A DNA stretch of 55,160 nucleotides from Gnetum montanum (GCA_015680685.1 MNCI01009501.1:97603-152762); one strand, 5' to 3'. Positions 24,059-36,340 are shown, counted from the stretch's first letter. Made by a program: numbers and translations. Notes: generated from the letters alone by a model not told the origin.

Positions 24059-24857
24059 GATGAGTGGCGAGGTACCCCTACACTCAACCATACAAATACG
24101 AGCATTACATGCACGATCCGGTCGAACTCCGTAGACTAAGTGCCTACACGCCTTATGAAACACTTAAGGTTAATCGTTCGTTGTCTTCCCAGACTTACTT
24201 GTATTTGTCATGGTTGTATGGTTAAGTAAGTCTGAGGTATGTGATTTTTATATCTTATATGTTTTATCGTCTATGCTAATGAGGGAAAGGGTGAAGAGAC
24301 TAAGTAACTAACTTTAACTAACTAAGTTCTAATGCCTAACATTAGTATCTATTCCCACTTGTCGTTCACACCCTAAACCCATGCAACCTTCTGGGATTAC
24401 CAAACGCTATTCGTTACTGGGATTACCAAGCGTAATGCACGTGCTCGAAGCAGTCGTATTGAATGCACTTAACTAGGAGTGTTGAGGGTTGAGAAAGATT
24501 AATTGACAAATAAAGCATTTAAATAATCAACAATAATTAAAGTCCTATTTAGCTTAGTCCATGCATTGCAAGGTTTATCCAAAAGTTCGTCTTTATTTTC
24601 GTACACAAACATGTGCTTAGGTACAATATTTGCTCGAATAAAGATCCGTTCACTTTGGGACTCCTATTGCGGGCACATGGAAATTATTCTATCCCTGGAA
24701 TGCTAAAACTGTAAGAGTTTGGCTACAGTCTAGATCTAGATGGAGAAATAAGGGAGAGCCACCTCTTATTTATAGATTTGGCGGCGCGTTGCGATATTGC
24801 GTACGCTATATCGTAGGGAAAGACACGATATCACGTACGCGATATCACATCCCTTCA
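24059..24857 (-). repeat. 5' LTR of element A
   Basis: 799 bp from TGATGAGTGG to CCCTTCA on the plus strand. TATA box at 24767-24774. The U3 end has four degenerate GATATC-centred units, one fewer than the 3' LTR. This is the only A-type LTR in the window without a gap, apart from the longer one at 34004. Confidence 0.93.
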
Positions 24858-24862
24858 TTAAC

Positions 24863-26200
24863 AAACCCAACTAAGAGATATGCAAGTGGATCCTCCCCAT
24901 AGTAGGCACATGCCTTATTTTCCCTTGCATATCCTCAACCTAAGGAGTTTATGGGTCCCATAGGTGATTAATGGTCAATGGAAGTTAAGGACCAAAACCT
25001 AAAAGATTCTACCTAAGAATTCAAATACGTCAGACCAAGACATGGAATTAAGAACATGGAAACGAGCAGTGAGGTGAATTATAGTTGGCATAGATGGATG
25101 ATGGAGAATTTGGAATAGAATTCCAAATTGAGGTCATGAGAAGTTCCTTGTGGAGTTTTGTGTTTAAAATGACCTGAGAAGATCCATCCTTAGTCCAGAC
25201 CAAAACCAACCCCTTTTAGTGACTTCGCATCACCACTCCAAGACTGATCCACCCCCTCAAGACATAAGAGTGCTCCCACAGAACAACCACCATTCCATAA
25301 AGAGAATAAAAGAGAAGTAGGAAGTCAGAGAGGGCCTTAGTTAGAGGGGACCTTCAAGCATGGGTAACATGTCTTTCTAGTCCCATAACCAGTGCTTATA
25401 ACCTATTTATTTGTCTAAGGGATGTGCTTTGAATTCCCATCATGTTTATTTATTTATTTATTTTTGTTTTTTTTTCTTTTTGGATGGGAACCACACCATG
25501 CAAAGACATTATTTAAATTCAGGTTATTGGACAATATGGAATGGTAAGAAGTCCATGGAAACACATGAGCATCCAAGTAAGTAGAAGAGTACAAAGAGTA
25601 TTGAGTCCCCTTGAAGTCACACCTTATGAAAACCTTTGAATCCTTCTCAATTCCAAAAACTACTAGGGTCACCCATTAATTAAAAGTCTATTTAATGAAA
25701 GGGAACTCAAACTCCAAAATAAGGAAAACCATAAAGTTTGTGAACGAGTGAATGTCATGGACTCATTGCCTGCTCCATGAAAAAGAAACCATGACTAACC
25801 CATTAGTACAAAAATTCAAAAATGAAAACCAGACATTAACAAACAAAGCATAAAACACAAACCACCATTAGTAACAGCTACAACACCATTATGTCCTATT
25901 GGCACAAAGCATGTTTATTAGCAAAAATTTGAAAATCACACTTAAACAAAACAAAGTAAACTATATAAGAAAGTATGAAATATTCAGAAAGATTCAAATG
26001 TACTAACAATGGTGTAAAATAGAAAAAAGATTTAAACTCAAAAAGATGTAAAATAAACAACTATAAAGATGGGAATGTGTAAAATAAAAAATAGAAAACT
26101 GAAGAGTCATATGGATGATTAGCACAGATGACCATCTCCTCCATGACTGAGTTGGAAGGAGGAGATCCAAAAAATTGAGCATGGTTGTCTATTTGTTGAG
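24863..26200 (-). other. Non-coding tail of element B
   Basis: Homologous to element A's tail and ending at the same catctcctccatgactgag segment (about 26132). About 700 bp of the tail nearest the 3' LTR are missing compared with A. No coding frame is recognised. Confidence 0.65.
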
Positions 26201-26299
26201 GTATTTTTTGCACTAGCTTACTTGGGCTCATAGAAAGGTTTTACTTATTGGATGTTGACCAACTGCTTTTTATTTCAACTCTCAGGGTTGTATATGGTC

Positions 26300-27385
26300 A
26301 TGGCCCCAAAAGGAAAGATTTCATTAATTATATAAGGTCCCTCCCACACTATTTGAAACTTTATTTTCTGGGGTACATGTGTGAGGTTCCAATAGAGAAC
26401 CTTATCTCTAGGTTGAAATTTTACTTTTCATATTCCAAGGTCATGTCATTACTTGTTGAACACCTTATGCACTTCATTCAAAGATAGGGCCACTAATCAG
26501 TTTTTGTCTAGCATGCTTAGGTTGATCAATCTTTCTTTCTATGCTATGCTTAGGTCAAGGTTTAAATCACATGCTGTTGATAGTGTACGGAGCTCAGATT
26601 GAATCAAGAGCATTGGAAGTTTTCCATACACTAGCCCATAGGGAGGATAGCCAATAGGGAGTTTCCATGTTGAGCAGTAGGCCTAGAGGACATCGTTGAG
26701 TTTTGTGCTCCAGTCTCTTCTATATTTTCTTATGGTCCTTATTAGGATCTTTGTGATCTCCCTATTAGTTGCCTCTGCTTAACTATTGCCTTGGGGGTGA
26801 TAAGGTGTTGTGAATTTATGTTTGACCACCAAGCATTGCATAAGTTTTCAAAAAGTGACACTTGTAAAATGAGTTCCATTGTCAGAAATTAGTGCATGTG
26901 GCATCCCAAATCTATTTACAACATTTTGTTGTACAAATCTAGTAGTAGTGGATGATGTACAGTTGGTGACAGTTACTGCTTCTACCCATTTGGTGCAGTA
27001 GTTGATTACTATGATGATATATGCCTTTTCATTAGACATGGGTGTGATAGAACCCATGAAATCAATGTCCCATATGTCAAAGGGCTCTAGTGGTTGAATC
27101 CACTATTGAGGATCCTCCATTCATGCAGTCATCCCACCATCTCTTTGACAACATTCATAAGATCGTACAAACTAGTGGGCATCCCTAAAGATTGTAGGCC
27201 AATAATATCCTACCATCAGGATTTTTATGGTTGTGCATCTCCCTACATAGTGGCCTCTAGAAGGGCCTTTGTGAGCATTTTGAAAAACTTGCAGTTGATT
27301 CACATTAGGGACACACCAACAAACTAGGCCATCAGTGCACACCTTGTAAAGATGTCCATTGATTTCCATGAAGTACTTCACCTAA
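26300..27385 (-). pseudogene. Integrase remnant of element B
   Basis: It has the HHCC-type zinc region (NAHKGPSRGHYVGRCTT and YYWPTIFRDAH near 27180-27270), then the catalytic core with the family words GSITPMSNEKAY, YCTKWVEAV and ISDNGTHFT (second catalytic Asp kept). The position of the usual VDY reads INY. Several stops and frame changes occur. Confidence 0.88.
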
Positions 27386-27396
27386 TGAAGAAACTA

Positions 27397-27930
27397 TTAT
27401 TTTTTCCTAAAGTCTAGACCTTGTGGCATCCCTTGAGTGAGAAGGTAAGTGAGGATGCCATTATACCATTTTGTTTCTACATGTACTTGGTCATTTGTTG
27501 CTCTTGTAAAGAGAAGTTCATTTGGAAATTGATCAAAGAGAGGACTCTTCTCCTCTTTATTATCCCATCTTAATCGATGGTCAACGACCACATTCTCAAT
27601 TCCTTTCCAATCTACCATTGCGAGATCAAATTCCTACAAGATCATGAGCCACCATATGATATAAGGACTCACCATTGACTTGTTCATCAAGAAGTAGATG
27701 GCACTATGACCTGTGTGCATAAACACCTTATAGCTAAGCACACAGTGCCTAAACCTTTCAAGAGCATACACCACTACCATTAGTTCTTTCTTAGTTGTGG
27801 TATAATTTAACTACGTACCCATAATGCTTTGGCTTGTGCAATGGATGTAATATGGATGTTTGTTATCATCCAACTATGTAAGCACAACTCCCAAGGCATA
27901 ATTAAATGCGTCTATCATTATGTGAAATGG
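27397..27930 (-). pseudogene. RNase H remnant of element B
   Basis: Between RT and integrase. Broken frames still read words typical of gypsy RNase H, such as TTTKKELMVVVYALERF, and the connection WKGIENVVVDHRLR. It carries stop codons and is not functional. Confidence 0.75.
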
Positions 27931-28099
27931 TTTGGACCAGTTTGGTGCCCGTAGAATTGGAGTTTCCATGAGTTTATCTTTGAGTTGTTGGAATGCATGT
28001 TCACATTCCTTAGTCCAAATGAATGAAGGATCTTTCTTTGTAAGCTTGACCAACGACTTTTTGATCTTAGAGAAATATTCTATAAACCGCCAATAGTAG

Positions 28100-29172
28100 C
28101 TAGTGTGTCCAAGGAATGATAGAACATCTTTGATTATCTCTAGTTACTGTGTGATTCCATGGATGATCCTTATCTTTTCTAGATCCCTTGTGAAATTCGT
28201 TGCCCCGGTACTATGCCCTCCTAGACCATTAGATGGCTTTTCTGCCAATTGAGCCTAAGGTTTGTTTCAACACATCTTTTTAGTACCTACTGAAGGCAAT
28301 CTAGGGCCTGATCAAATGTAGCCCCATAGGTAGAGAAGTCATCCATAAAGACTTCTACCCCTAATCTACTATTGAAAAATACTAAGTACCAAGCTTTGAA
28401 ATGTTGCAAGGACATTGCATAGACCAAATGGTGTCTTATAATATGCAAAAGTCCCCTAGGAACTTGTGAATGTTATCTTGGCATGATCTTCAAATGCAAT
28501 TTGGATTTGGTTATAACCACTATAACCATCTAGGAAGCTATAATAGTAATGCCCAAAAATGTTGTTCAACACTTGGTCCACAAATGGCAATGGAAAATGA
28601 TCTTTAAATGTTACCATGTTCAACAACCTAAAGTCGATGTAGATTTGCCACTTGCCACCTTTCTTTGGCACAATTACGAGTGGGCTAATCCACTCACTAC
28701 TTACGATGGGATAGACGAACCTTGACTTAAGGAGTTATTTTATTTCCTCTTTGATGATCTACTTTAACTTGGGTTTTAGCCACCTTTGTGGATGCCTTCT
28801 TGGCTTCATGGTGGGGTCGGTGTAAATGCGATGTTGGCATATCCATGGATCAATTCCAGTCAACTCATGATATGACCAAGTACCTGCAACAGTTTGTCTT
28901 TTTTTTCTGGGAGCAAGATGTGCATTGATTATAATTGGCGTGCCATTGTTTAAAAATGCATACTCCATGCTGACTGGTAGAGTTTTTAACTCTAGGGACT
29001 CTTGCTTGAAATTATCAGGGATTACCAACTCTCCCCAACAGGTATCATCATCTTCATCATCAAAGATTTGGTGATAAACTTGCTCAAGTTCATCCATGCC
29101 TTCAACATAAGCACATGTCAGGCTCTTAGTTGGTTCCATGCATAATGTGCTACCGTTAAAGTTAGTTGTCAA
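28100..29172 (-). pseudogene. Reverse transcriptase remnant of element B
   Basis: It keeps the RT order of the Athila clade: MKPRRHPQRWLKPKLK upstream, PKKGGKWQIYIDFRLLN, FLDGYSGYNQI, then EVFMDDFSTYG with the catalytic FMDD near 28340. The preceding linker (DELEQVYHQIFDDEDDD) is acidic. The catalytic motif survives, but stop codons separate the blocks. Confidence 0.88.
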
Positions 29173-29850
29173 CCACTAGGTGCCCTTCTGTTTTGTGGCT
29201 GCTGCATACAGGCACCTTTGGATATCTATTTCTTGTGCACATTGATTGCATGATTTAATGAATGTACTCTTAATGGATCATATTTTCTGCATGCAATTGC
29301 TCCTATTATCATTGTACATGATGGATGAAACATGTTTCTTCTTAAGTCATTCAAGTTCATTTTTCTTGGAGATTTCCAAGGAGAGGTCTTTGATGCCCAT
29401 TCATGCATCAACCATGCTTAACTAGGCCCTTCCCATAATGATGGGGAAGTCACCTTTGTAGTTCTCTACCTTGATCACTAGAAAATTGGTAGGATAGGAC
29501 CACCCACAAATTGTGATCACGATGTCCTCAACTAATCCTAAAGGGATAGTGATTCATTGGTCTGCCAATTCCAAATGGATGTTGCTTTTCTTAAGAGGCA
29601 GTAGGTTCTAAACCTTGTACATGTCATGGGAGATGAGATTGACACTGGAACCAGAATCAAGAAGAGCCTTGCATGACTCATGTCCAATGATCTATAAGTA
29701 AATAAGAGGACTTCCTAGATTAGATCTTTTTGTGGGAATGTTGCCATCCTTGATCCAATTGAAAACAACATAGTTAACATCACAATGTGGTTCTAAGGCA
29801 ACATTTGGTTTGAAGGGTACTCGAATGTATTTAATTTAGAGGATGAGGGT
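29173..29850 (-). pseudogene. Protease remnant of element B
   Basis: It matches element A's protease segment for segment. The active site reads ALLDSGSSV near 29660, where A has a DLGSG form. The frame is interrupted repeatedly. Confidence 0.75.
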
Positions 29851-30394
29851 GTTAGAGATGCAAGGCAACCAACCGCATTAGGTTGTGAGGGTTTAGAAGT
29901 ATTGTTCGATTAGAAAAAGGGCTATTTTTGGATTAATTGTCCAAACCACTTAGCTAGAAAGCTGGTTGTGAATGTATAGTCCTCATAGAATTTCATTGCT
30001 ATGGCTATGGGGGAATTTCACCTTGCATGGATGGAGCAGGAGGTATCTAGGTAGAGGGTGGAGGAATGTGTGCAAATAGATGCAAAGGGTTGTATGGATA
30101 TGGGGGCTCTCCTTGAGTAGATGGTGAGTGAGTTCGATGGTAATCTAGAGGATAATAGTAATGCTAGAATGATGTGTGACTTCTAGAGCTTTGTGGAGAA
30201 ACATGTTGTTGAACATAGTACCCATATGGATCTAGTTGCTTGTAAGGGTACTACTGTCTTGGCAATGGCATTTCCCACAACTATGGTTGCTGCCACTGTT
30301 GGTATTGCTCATACAGTTGTGGTGGAGCTCCACTTGGATAGTAAGCTTATTATTGCTAGTGAAACTGCCTTGGGTTGCCTTGAGGATAAGGTTA

Positions 30395-32240
30395 TCATCT
30401 AGGTGCTTGCCTTCGTGCTAGTCTCAGATTCAGTGTGTACACCCTAGACTCTTGTAATTGTGACACCATAGGATAACATCCCTTAGGATGTTCATATTGA
30501 CAAATGTCATATCCATCATCACCATCAGAGTTTGTCTCCGCAACTTCTTTAACTGCAGCAGCTTTGCCCTTACCTCTTTGGTAGGCATGTTCAACTTCTT
30601 TTCCCCTCATATTGTCACAATCACTATTTTGCTCTTTGGATTCTTCAACAATCTTCATAGCAATTTAGAACTTCTCATCCAAAGAGTCCCATAGTTTGTC
30701 AACCTTTGTTGAAATATCAAAAATAGATTTGTGTATGGGCAAGGTTTTCTTGTTCACCACTTCATCGAGTGGCGACTCCTCCTCATCATAGAATCAAACC
30801 TTCATTTTCCTTATGGAAGGATCTCTATTATACTCTTCTACACTTTCCATTTTTCACAACTCACCTTTTTCTTTTGCTACATACTCCATTAGCCTTTGTA
30901 TCTAATGAGCTCTCAATTTAAATAATCTACCTTGGGCATAAACCCCAAGAGTTCTTCTAGTTTTTGCTCTAAACCCATCTATGATGTGGTGAAGTTGTTC
31001 CCTCTAAGAATAACCATGGCCAAGGCATTGGTGTAAGAGAGAATAATATCTATCCATGGTAGCATCTAGGGGTTCATGTGTTCTTTGTTTTCAACCTTGG
31101 ATTTTCCTTCTCAAATTGGACACTCTCAAGTACGCCTGGTATTTGTCATTAAATAGTTCCAGCATGGTACTTCATCTATAAATGGATTCTAGCTCTAAGG
31201 ACCGATACTAGCTTTCAGCCTTCTTAATGAATGTCCTGGGGAAGAGTTTGGGTTTTTGCCAATCATTTTCAATGTTCTGAAAGGCATAGGTATCATGGAA
31301 TGCTTGTAGATGTGTCTATGGATCAGAGTTATATCCCCCCTTAAATCTTGGGATATTGTTCATGTCTAAGTGCTTGATCTGACTATCTTTCACATGTCTA
31401 GTTGGAATCTTAACTACCTTTGCAATGTTAAGCATGCTTCAGGTTGCCAACAAAGGTTCATCAGCATCATGATTTCATTATCGTCGATGATGTCCTCAGT
31501 TGCCCCTTCATTCATTATGGGCTTGGTGATCAATATTTTTATCCCATTGAGCACCTCCATTATGATTATTCTTTCTAAAACATCTGTCAGAATCAGAAGA
31601 AGAGGATGCAAATGAAGAGGATGAAGAGGGAGGAGGACTACCACCACCATGATGTCTACCAACTCTCCTTCAGTTGTCATAGTCACATTCATCAGATTTC
31701 TTATTATCTTGATGCTTGTTTTGAGCTCCTGCCTTAACTACCATGTTTTCCTAAACCCGAAATGTTGATAGAAGATTGTAGATTTAGGTTCACATCCCCA
31801 TCATCAGTAACTAGGGGCGGGAAATTTTCATGTTGATAGCCTTAAGACAAAGGGTCGTCATTATCATCTAAGTTCAATAGGAACAAGGGATTGGTGAACC
31901 ATTTTCCCTTCATAGCCTCATGATGTTTCTCTTGACGTTGATATCGCTTGCGTTGTGTTTTAGTGGGATGGTAGTCCCAATAGTTGTAGTTGTGCACAAC
32001 ATATTCCTCTTGAAGATCGTAGATGCCTAACTTCTTTAGAGTTCAGAGAAACATCACAGGCATATATTGATTGAGGGGCATTACGATGTTACCCTCCATA
32101 TCACTTCATCGCAATTGCTCATCTTGATGTAGGATGAAGGTGAAGTCAGGAATGTACTCATTTGGATGAGTATATACCACTTTGCACTCCTATGGGACCA
32201 GTAGTTTGACATCATCACACCTATGAGAAGAAGAAAACAT
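30395..32240 (-). pseudogene. gag remnant of element B
   Basis: It starts with ATG at 32240 (MFSSSHRC). It shares with A the N-terminal YIPDFTFILHQDEQLR block (about 32110-32160), the hydrophilic middle, the capsid core, and the zinc-knuckle-like YDICQYEHPKGC (about 30480-30500). Stops and frameshifts occur throughout. Confidence 0.82.
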
Positions 32241-32372
32241 TTTGCAAAATAATTAAATTTATTAGTGTGCTTTGTAATTATGTGTCATGTGAGAGTGATG
32301 TTGACCTTGGGTTTGTCCAATGAAATTAATGATATTCACTAATCCTAGATAGTGCATGTTTCAACAAACAGA

Positions 32373-32392
32373 GTCCCTAGCAATGACGCCAA
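32373..32392 (-). other. Primer-binding site of element B
   Basis: The minus strand reads TTGGCGTCATTGCTAGGGA directly after the LTR end. It is a decayed version of element A's site, in the same position. Confidence 0.75.
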
Positions 32393-33332
32393 TGATGAGT
32401 GGTCAAGGTACCCCTACGCCCAACCATACAAATCAAAAAGCAATCATGCATGATTTAGTTGAATTTCGTGGACTTTATAGTTTTCGATACACTAGTCTTC
32501 TAGGAAGTGAACCTTGTCGTAAGGTCATTCGTTGTCTTCCTAATTACACTTATGATGTACAAGGGTATGGTTAAGTGTAATCAAGGCATGTAATTTTTAT
32601 TGTTTTATGTTTTATGTTTTTTGGTGCTTAGAGTAGAGAGATGGAATAATTTAATAACTAATTTAATTTAACTAACTAACTAATCTCTTAACTAATCCTA
32701 ACATAAGCATTTGGCCCCACTTTATGTACACATTCTAAACCCATGTATCCACTACTAGGTTACCAAGCACTACACTATTGGGTGTACTAAGCAATAACAC
32801 TACTAGGTTACCAAAGGAATACATGTTTACGCTCAAAGCAATTGTACTTATGTACTTAACATAGTTAGCTTATCTTACTTAATCACTTAATTAATCGTAC
32901 TTATGTATTTAACCTATTTAGCTTATCTTACTTAATCACTTAATTAGCTTAATTACTAAGAAACATTGAATAAATAACTAAAAACATTAAATGTAAGAAT
33001 AAAACATTTAAACTATTGAGAATGCTGCAAGTTTTATCAAGAAGCTTGTCTTTATTGTTGTACACACTGGTGTGGTTCAAGTACAACAGTGCTTGAATAA
33101 AGATCCGTACACTCAATGACTCCTGCTGCAAGCACTTGGCAAAATATTCTAACTTTCAAATGAACAAACTACAAGAGCTCTACTACTACTATGACTTTAA
33201 TGCCCATAAGCACGGTTGGGAGCTCATATTTATAGTTTTTGCTATAATACTGCATCAACGTGGCCCCATCGACAGGGCATCACCATGTAAATGGTGCCTT
33301 GTCAATGAGGCCATGTCAACAGGGGCCCATCA
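32393..33332 (-). repeat. 5' LTR of element B
   Basis: 940 bp from TGATGAGTGGTCAAGG to CCCATCA on the plus strand, directly followed by ACATG. R/U5 blocks resemble those of A-type LTRs. The U3 part lacks the GATATC palindromes and instead has a different set of repeats with ggccccatc, ggcatcaccatg and atggtgcc. Confidence 0.87.
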
Positions 33333-33337
33333 ACATG

Positions 33338-33785
33338 ACACTTTGATGCTCATTACATGCCATTTACTACCTTGCTCTTAACTAATTTATCTTATAAGCA
33401 ACGCAAATATGACCTATTCGAGCATAATATATTAACACTTGGTAATCTTAATAGTGTTAATATACATTCAAGATGTGCACAGCAAGTGGTAACAAATACT
33501 CTACATCAGGGTAGTTAGTTAAGGAAGTAATTAATTATTCAATTAATTCAATTATTAAATATTTATTCATTCAATCATTTAGCAAGTAGGACAAAAATGA
33601 TAAAAAGTATAAAAATAAATACTCTATGCCTCAACCACACTTAACCATACGCAAAGATTAACATAAGTGTGGATTGAGAAGACCATAACTTACAATTACG
33701 TAATTCACTCTATAGAAATATTGGCTACTTAGGTAAATAAGTCCACAAAATTCAATTGGATTGTGTGTGAATGCTTGTAAGTTAT
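33338..33785 (+). mobile_element. Right half of disrupted LTR C
   Basis: It resumes LTR C after element B: gacctattcgagcataat, the cttggtaatcttaatagtg block, then cctcaaccacacttaacc, gtccacaaaattcaattgg and gtgtgaatgcttgta. This is the order of the plus-strand LTR from the middle to near its end. It breaks off into part of a short repeat near 33785, so the final TACC...CATCA end is lost. Confidence 0.78.
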
Positions 33786-34003
33786 AGGTTCAATTCTAAT
33801 TGGTATTGTAAGGCATGTGTTATCTTAAGCATAATAACAATATTAAGGGTAGGGGTGGGGTGCATGTTAAACCTAAAAGAATGCTTATAAGTACACCTAA
33901 AGACATATAGCCAACATGATACATTAGAATAATTATAAAGGAATATAAGAATACATCAAGTATGACTCAAAATAGCAACCTCTTGCCTAACAAGATAATG
34001 AAT
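33786..34003. repeat. Short-repeat fragments
   Basis: A B-box-like ataggttcaattctaatt (about 33788) is followed by a piece shared with 35090-35190 and 40725-40850: cacctaaagacatatagcc, then caacctcttgcctaacaag. It appears to be a mosaic of dispersed repeat tails. Confidence 0.4.
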
Positions 34004-34879
34004 TGATGAGTGGTGAGGTACCCCTACACTCAACCATACGAAACGAGCGTAGCACGCGTGATCCGGTCGAACTCTGTAGACTAAATGCCTACACGCCCCA
34101 TGGAACACTTGGGGTTAATCATTCGTTGTCTTCCCAGACTTACTTGTGGTTTTCACGGTGTATGGTTAAGTAAGTCCGAGGTATATGATTTTTATAGTTT
34201 TTAATATTTTTCTCCTATGCTATCGAGATGAAGGGTTGAGGAACTAACTAACTCTAAGGAATGACTAAGCCTAAATTAACTAGCGTCAGCATCCGTTCCC
34301 ACTTACCATACACACCCTGAACTATGCAATTGCAGCTACCAAACGCTAATCGTTACTGGGATCACCACGTGTAACGCACATGCTCGAAGTGGTCGTACTG
34401 AGGCACTTAATTAGGAGGAAAGGGTGAGAGAATCTAATCGTGATGAGCAGCCAATTCCTTGATTAGCCGTACACATCCGTAAATGCTCGTAATCAAGTCG
34501 TACTCATGTCGCGCTACTGTAGGGTAATAAATAGCAGGTAGGAAATGACATGTAATAAATAACAAGTAATAAATCCTATTCCATGCACTGCAAGGTTTAT
34601 CCACAAAGCTTATCTTTATTGCCGTACACAACTTGCGTTCAGGTACAATGTTGCTCGAATAAAGATCCGTTCACTTGGGGACTCCTACTGCGGGCACATG
34701 GAAAATATTCTATCTCTGGAGTGATCAATCTACCAGAGTTTCTCTACTTTAAGCCTAGGATGGGAAATAAGGGGAGTGCCGCCTCTTATTTATAGATTTG
34801 GCGGCGGACCACGATATCGCGTACGCAACATTGCAGGGGACAACACGATATCGCGGCTTGTGCATATCGCGTCTCATCA
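34004..34879 (-). mobile_element. Solo A-type LTR with near-perfect TSD
   Basis: 876 bp from TGATGAGTGG to CTCATCA on the plus strand, flanked by TGAAT (33999-34003) and TGAAC (34880-34884), four of five bases matching. No PBS or internal sequence adjoins it, so it is a solo LTR. U3 has four degenerate GATATC units next to the TATA box (tttatag near 34790). It is the longest, gap-free copy of this LTR here. Confidence 0.88.
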
Positions 34880-36187
34880 TGAACTAACCACTTGAACATA
34901 GTAATAATATATTTTTAGGGATTATAGTATCAAGGGAACAATAGAGCATAGAAAAAATCATTGACAAAATTTTCACCTACCTTAACAAGTTGGCCCATAT
35001 TGATTTTGTAAAGACAATAGTAAGAGGATGATGATTATAAGCTTTTTCTAGAATGTATTGGAGAAGTGGGAAGGGGGATGGATGGGTATCAAAACTTGAA
35101 ATACTTTGATTATAGATACACCTTAAGATATATAACCAATATGTTACATTAGAAGAATTCTAGAGGAATATAACATGTTCTTACTAGACTATACATTTAA
35201 ATTCAAGTCAAAACTAAGCAACTTTCATGTACAATGTCTATGATACATTAGAGTTTAATTGAAGGTTTTAATAAATTTTAGATCAAAAAATTTAACTAAT
35301 ATTTAATAATGCTTAAGCTCATACAACTTGGTGATGGCATGATGAACTGAAGCATTGAGTGTTCATGCCTCTTAGTTGATCTCTCCTTATTCACCTACTC
35401 CTTTTATTGACTTGCCCTTTGTAATGGTCACACTTCATATAATTTGGCAGTTTCACTTGTAACACAAGTGTGAAAGATAAAGAATTTATTTATAATCACT
35501 TTTTTAAAAAAGGAAAAAGACATTGGGCTTGATAGCACAACCCTTACCTATATAGCAAGGTAGATGTGACACATTAAATTAATTGTCCCACCACAAGGCT
35601 ACTCCATTATTGCACACTTGTTAGTAGAGGCAGGAATTAAACCTACAATCTACAAATTGAGAGATGAATATCTTGACCACTATGTTAAACCCATGGGTGC
35701 AAACCAAGCTCTTTCAAAAGGATTTACAACTTTGTCTTTACCTAAAGTTTTTTTGTTTTTTAAATATTTGTGTTTAGATTTGAATCTTAATGAAAATGTA
35801 TTTGTTCATATCCTTGGACAACATTTGTAGTTTTGCATGCTTTTCTTGGAAGTTAGGAATTTCTTTCAAAATCTAAGCACACAATTCATTTATTTCAGAA
35901 TTTGAAAATCTTTTTGCTTCCTAGTGTTTTAACCACTCATCTTTCGTGATAGATGTTAGGGATTTGTTACCTACCTAGCAATGGAGAAGCACTTTTAAGT
36001 TATAACAATAAATTTGTTTGTGTTTGCAAAATTGAAATCGCACTAGTGAAGCTAAAACAAACCTCACAACTCAAAAGATGCATCTAAGTTTGGGGATAAA
36101 GTGTTAGAGTGAGAACTTGAGATAATTTGATTATAAGTACACCCCAAGACATGTAGCCAATATGGTCTATTAGAAGAATTATAGAGG
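34880..36187. other. Intergenic DNA with dispersed repeat tails
   Basis: No gene recognised. Pieces at about 35088-35190 and 36112-36187 match the tail of the short repeat family (tgattata-gtacacc and a following ataaccaatatg-like part) on the minus strand. Confidence 0.45.
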
Positions 36188-36340
36188 ATGTTGAAACCTG
36201 AAATAATTGAATTATAGGTACACCCTAGGATATATAGTCTACGTAGACCTCTATAACTCATCATTGCCCACCACAATCGATCTTATAACTTGGAGCTTCC
36301 AAAATAAAAGTCTTACCACTAGGCTAACACCTCATTGTCA
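36188..36340 (-). repeat. tRNA-derived short repeat (SINE-like), copy 4, full length
   Basis: On the minus strand: acaatgaggtgttagcc, then tagtggtaagac (A-box region), then ttataagatcgattgtgg (B-box region), then ggtgtacctataattcaa and a tail ending near tttcaacat. Same order and about the same length as 47300-47444. Confidence 0.65.

Larger units (their letters stand above)
18000..24857 (-). mobile_element. Element A: non-autonomous TR-GAG-type Athila-like element, LTR to LTR
   Basis: Complete 6858-bp element nested in B. The 5' LTR is 24857-24059 and the 3' LTR is 18663-18000, with 5-bp TSD TTAAC at 17995-17999 and 24858-24862. The PBS adjoins the 5' LTR, gag starts at 23912, and a protease domain follows. 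The next sequence is the tail that in B follows integrase: RT, RNase H and integrase are absent as one block. By eye the two LTRs differ by about 4-6 percent, so the insertion is younger than B. It depends on another element for reverse transcriptase and integrase. In-frame stops in gag and before the second half of the protease make it non-coding today. Confidence 0.93.
17246..33332 (-). mobile_element. Element B: degenerate Athila-like Ty3/gypsy retrotransposon, split by element A
   Basis: On the minus strand: 5' LTR 33332-32393, primer-binding site directly after it, gag, protease, RT, RNase H, integrase (the Ty3/gypsy order), a non-coding tail, and a 3' LTR (17902-17246) that has lost part of U3. 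The flanking repeat ACATG occurs at 17240-17244 and 33333-33337, with one extra base at the left border, and LTR C continues on both sides, which supports a single insertion. Removing A and its TSD leaves about 9.2 kb. Every frame is broken by stops and shifts, so it is an old, dead copy. No env-like frame is recognisable. Confidence 0.85.
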
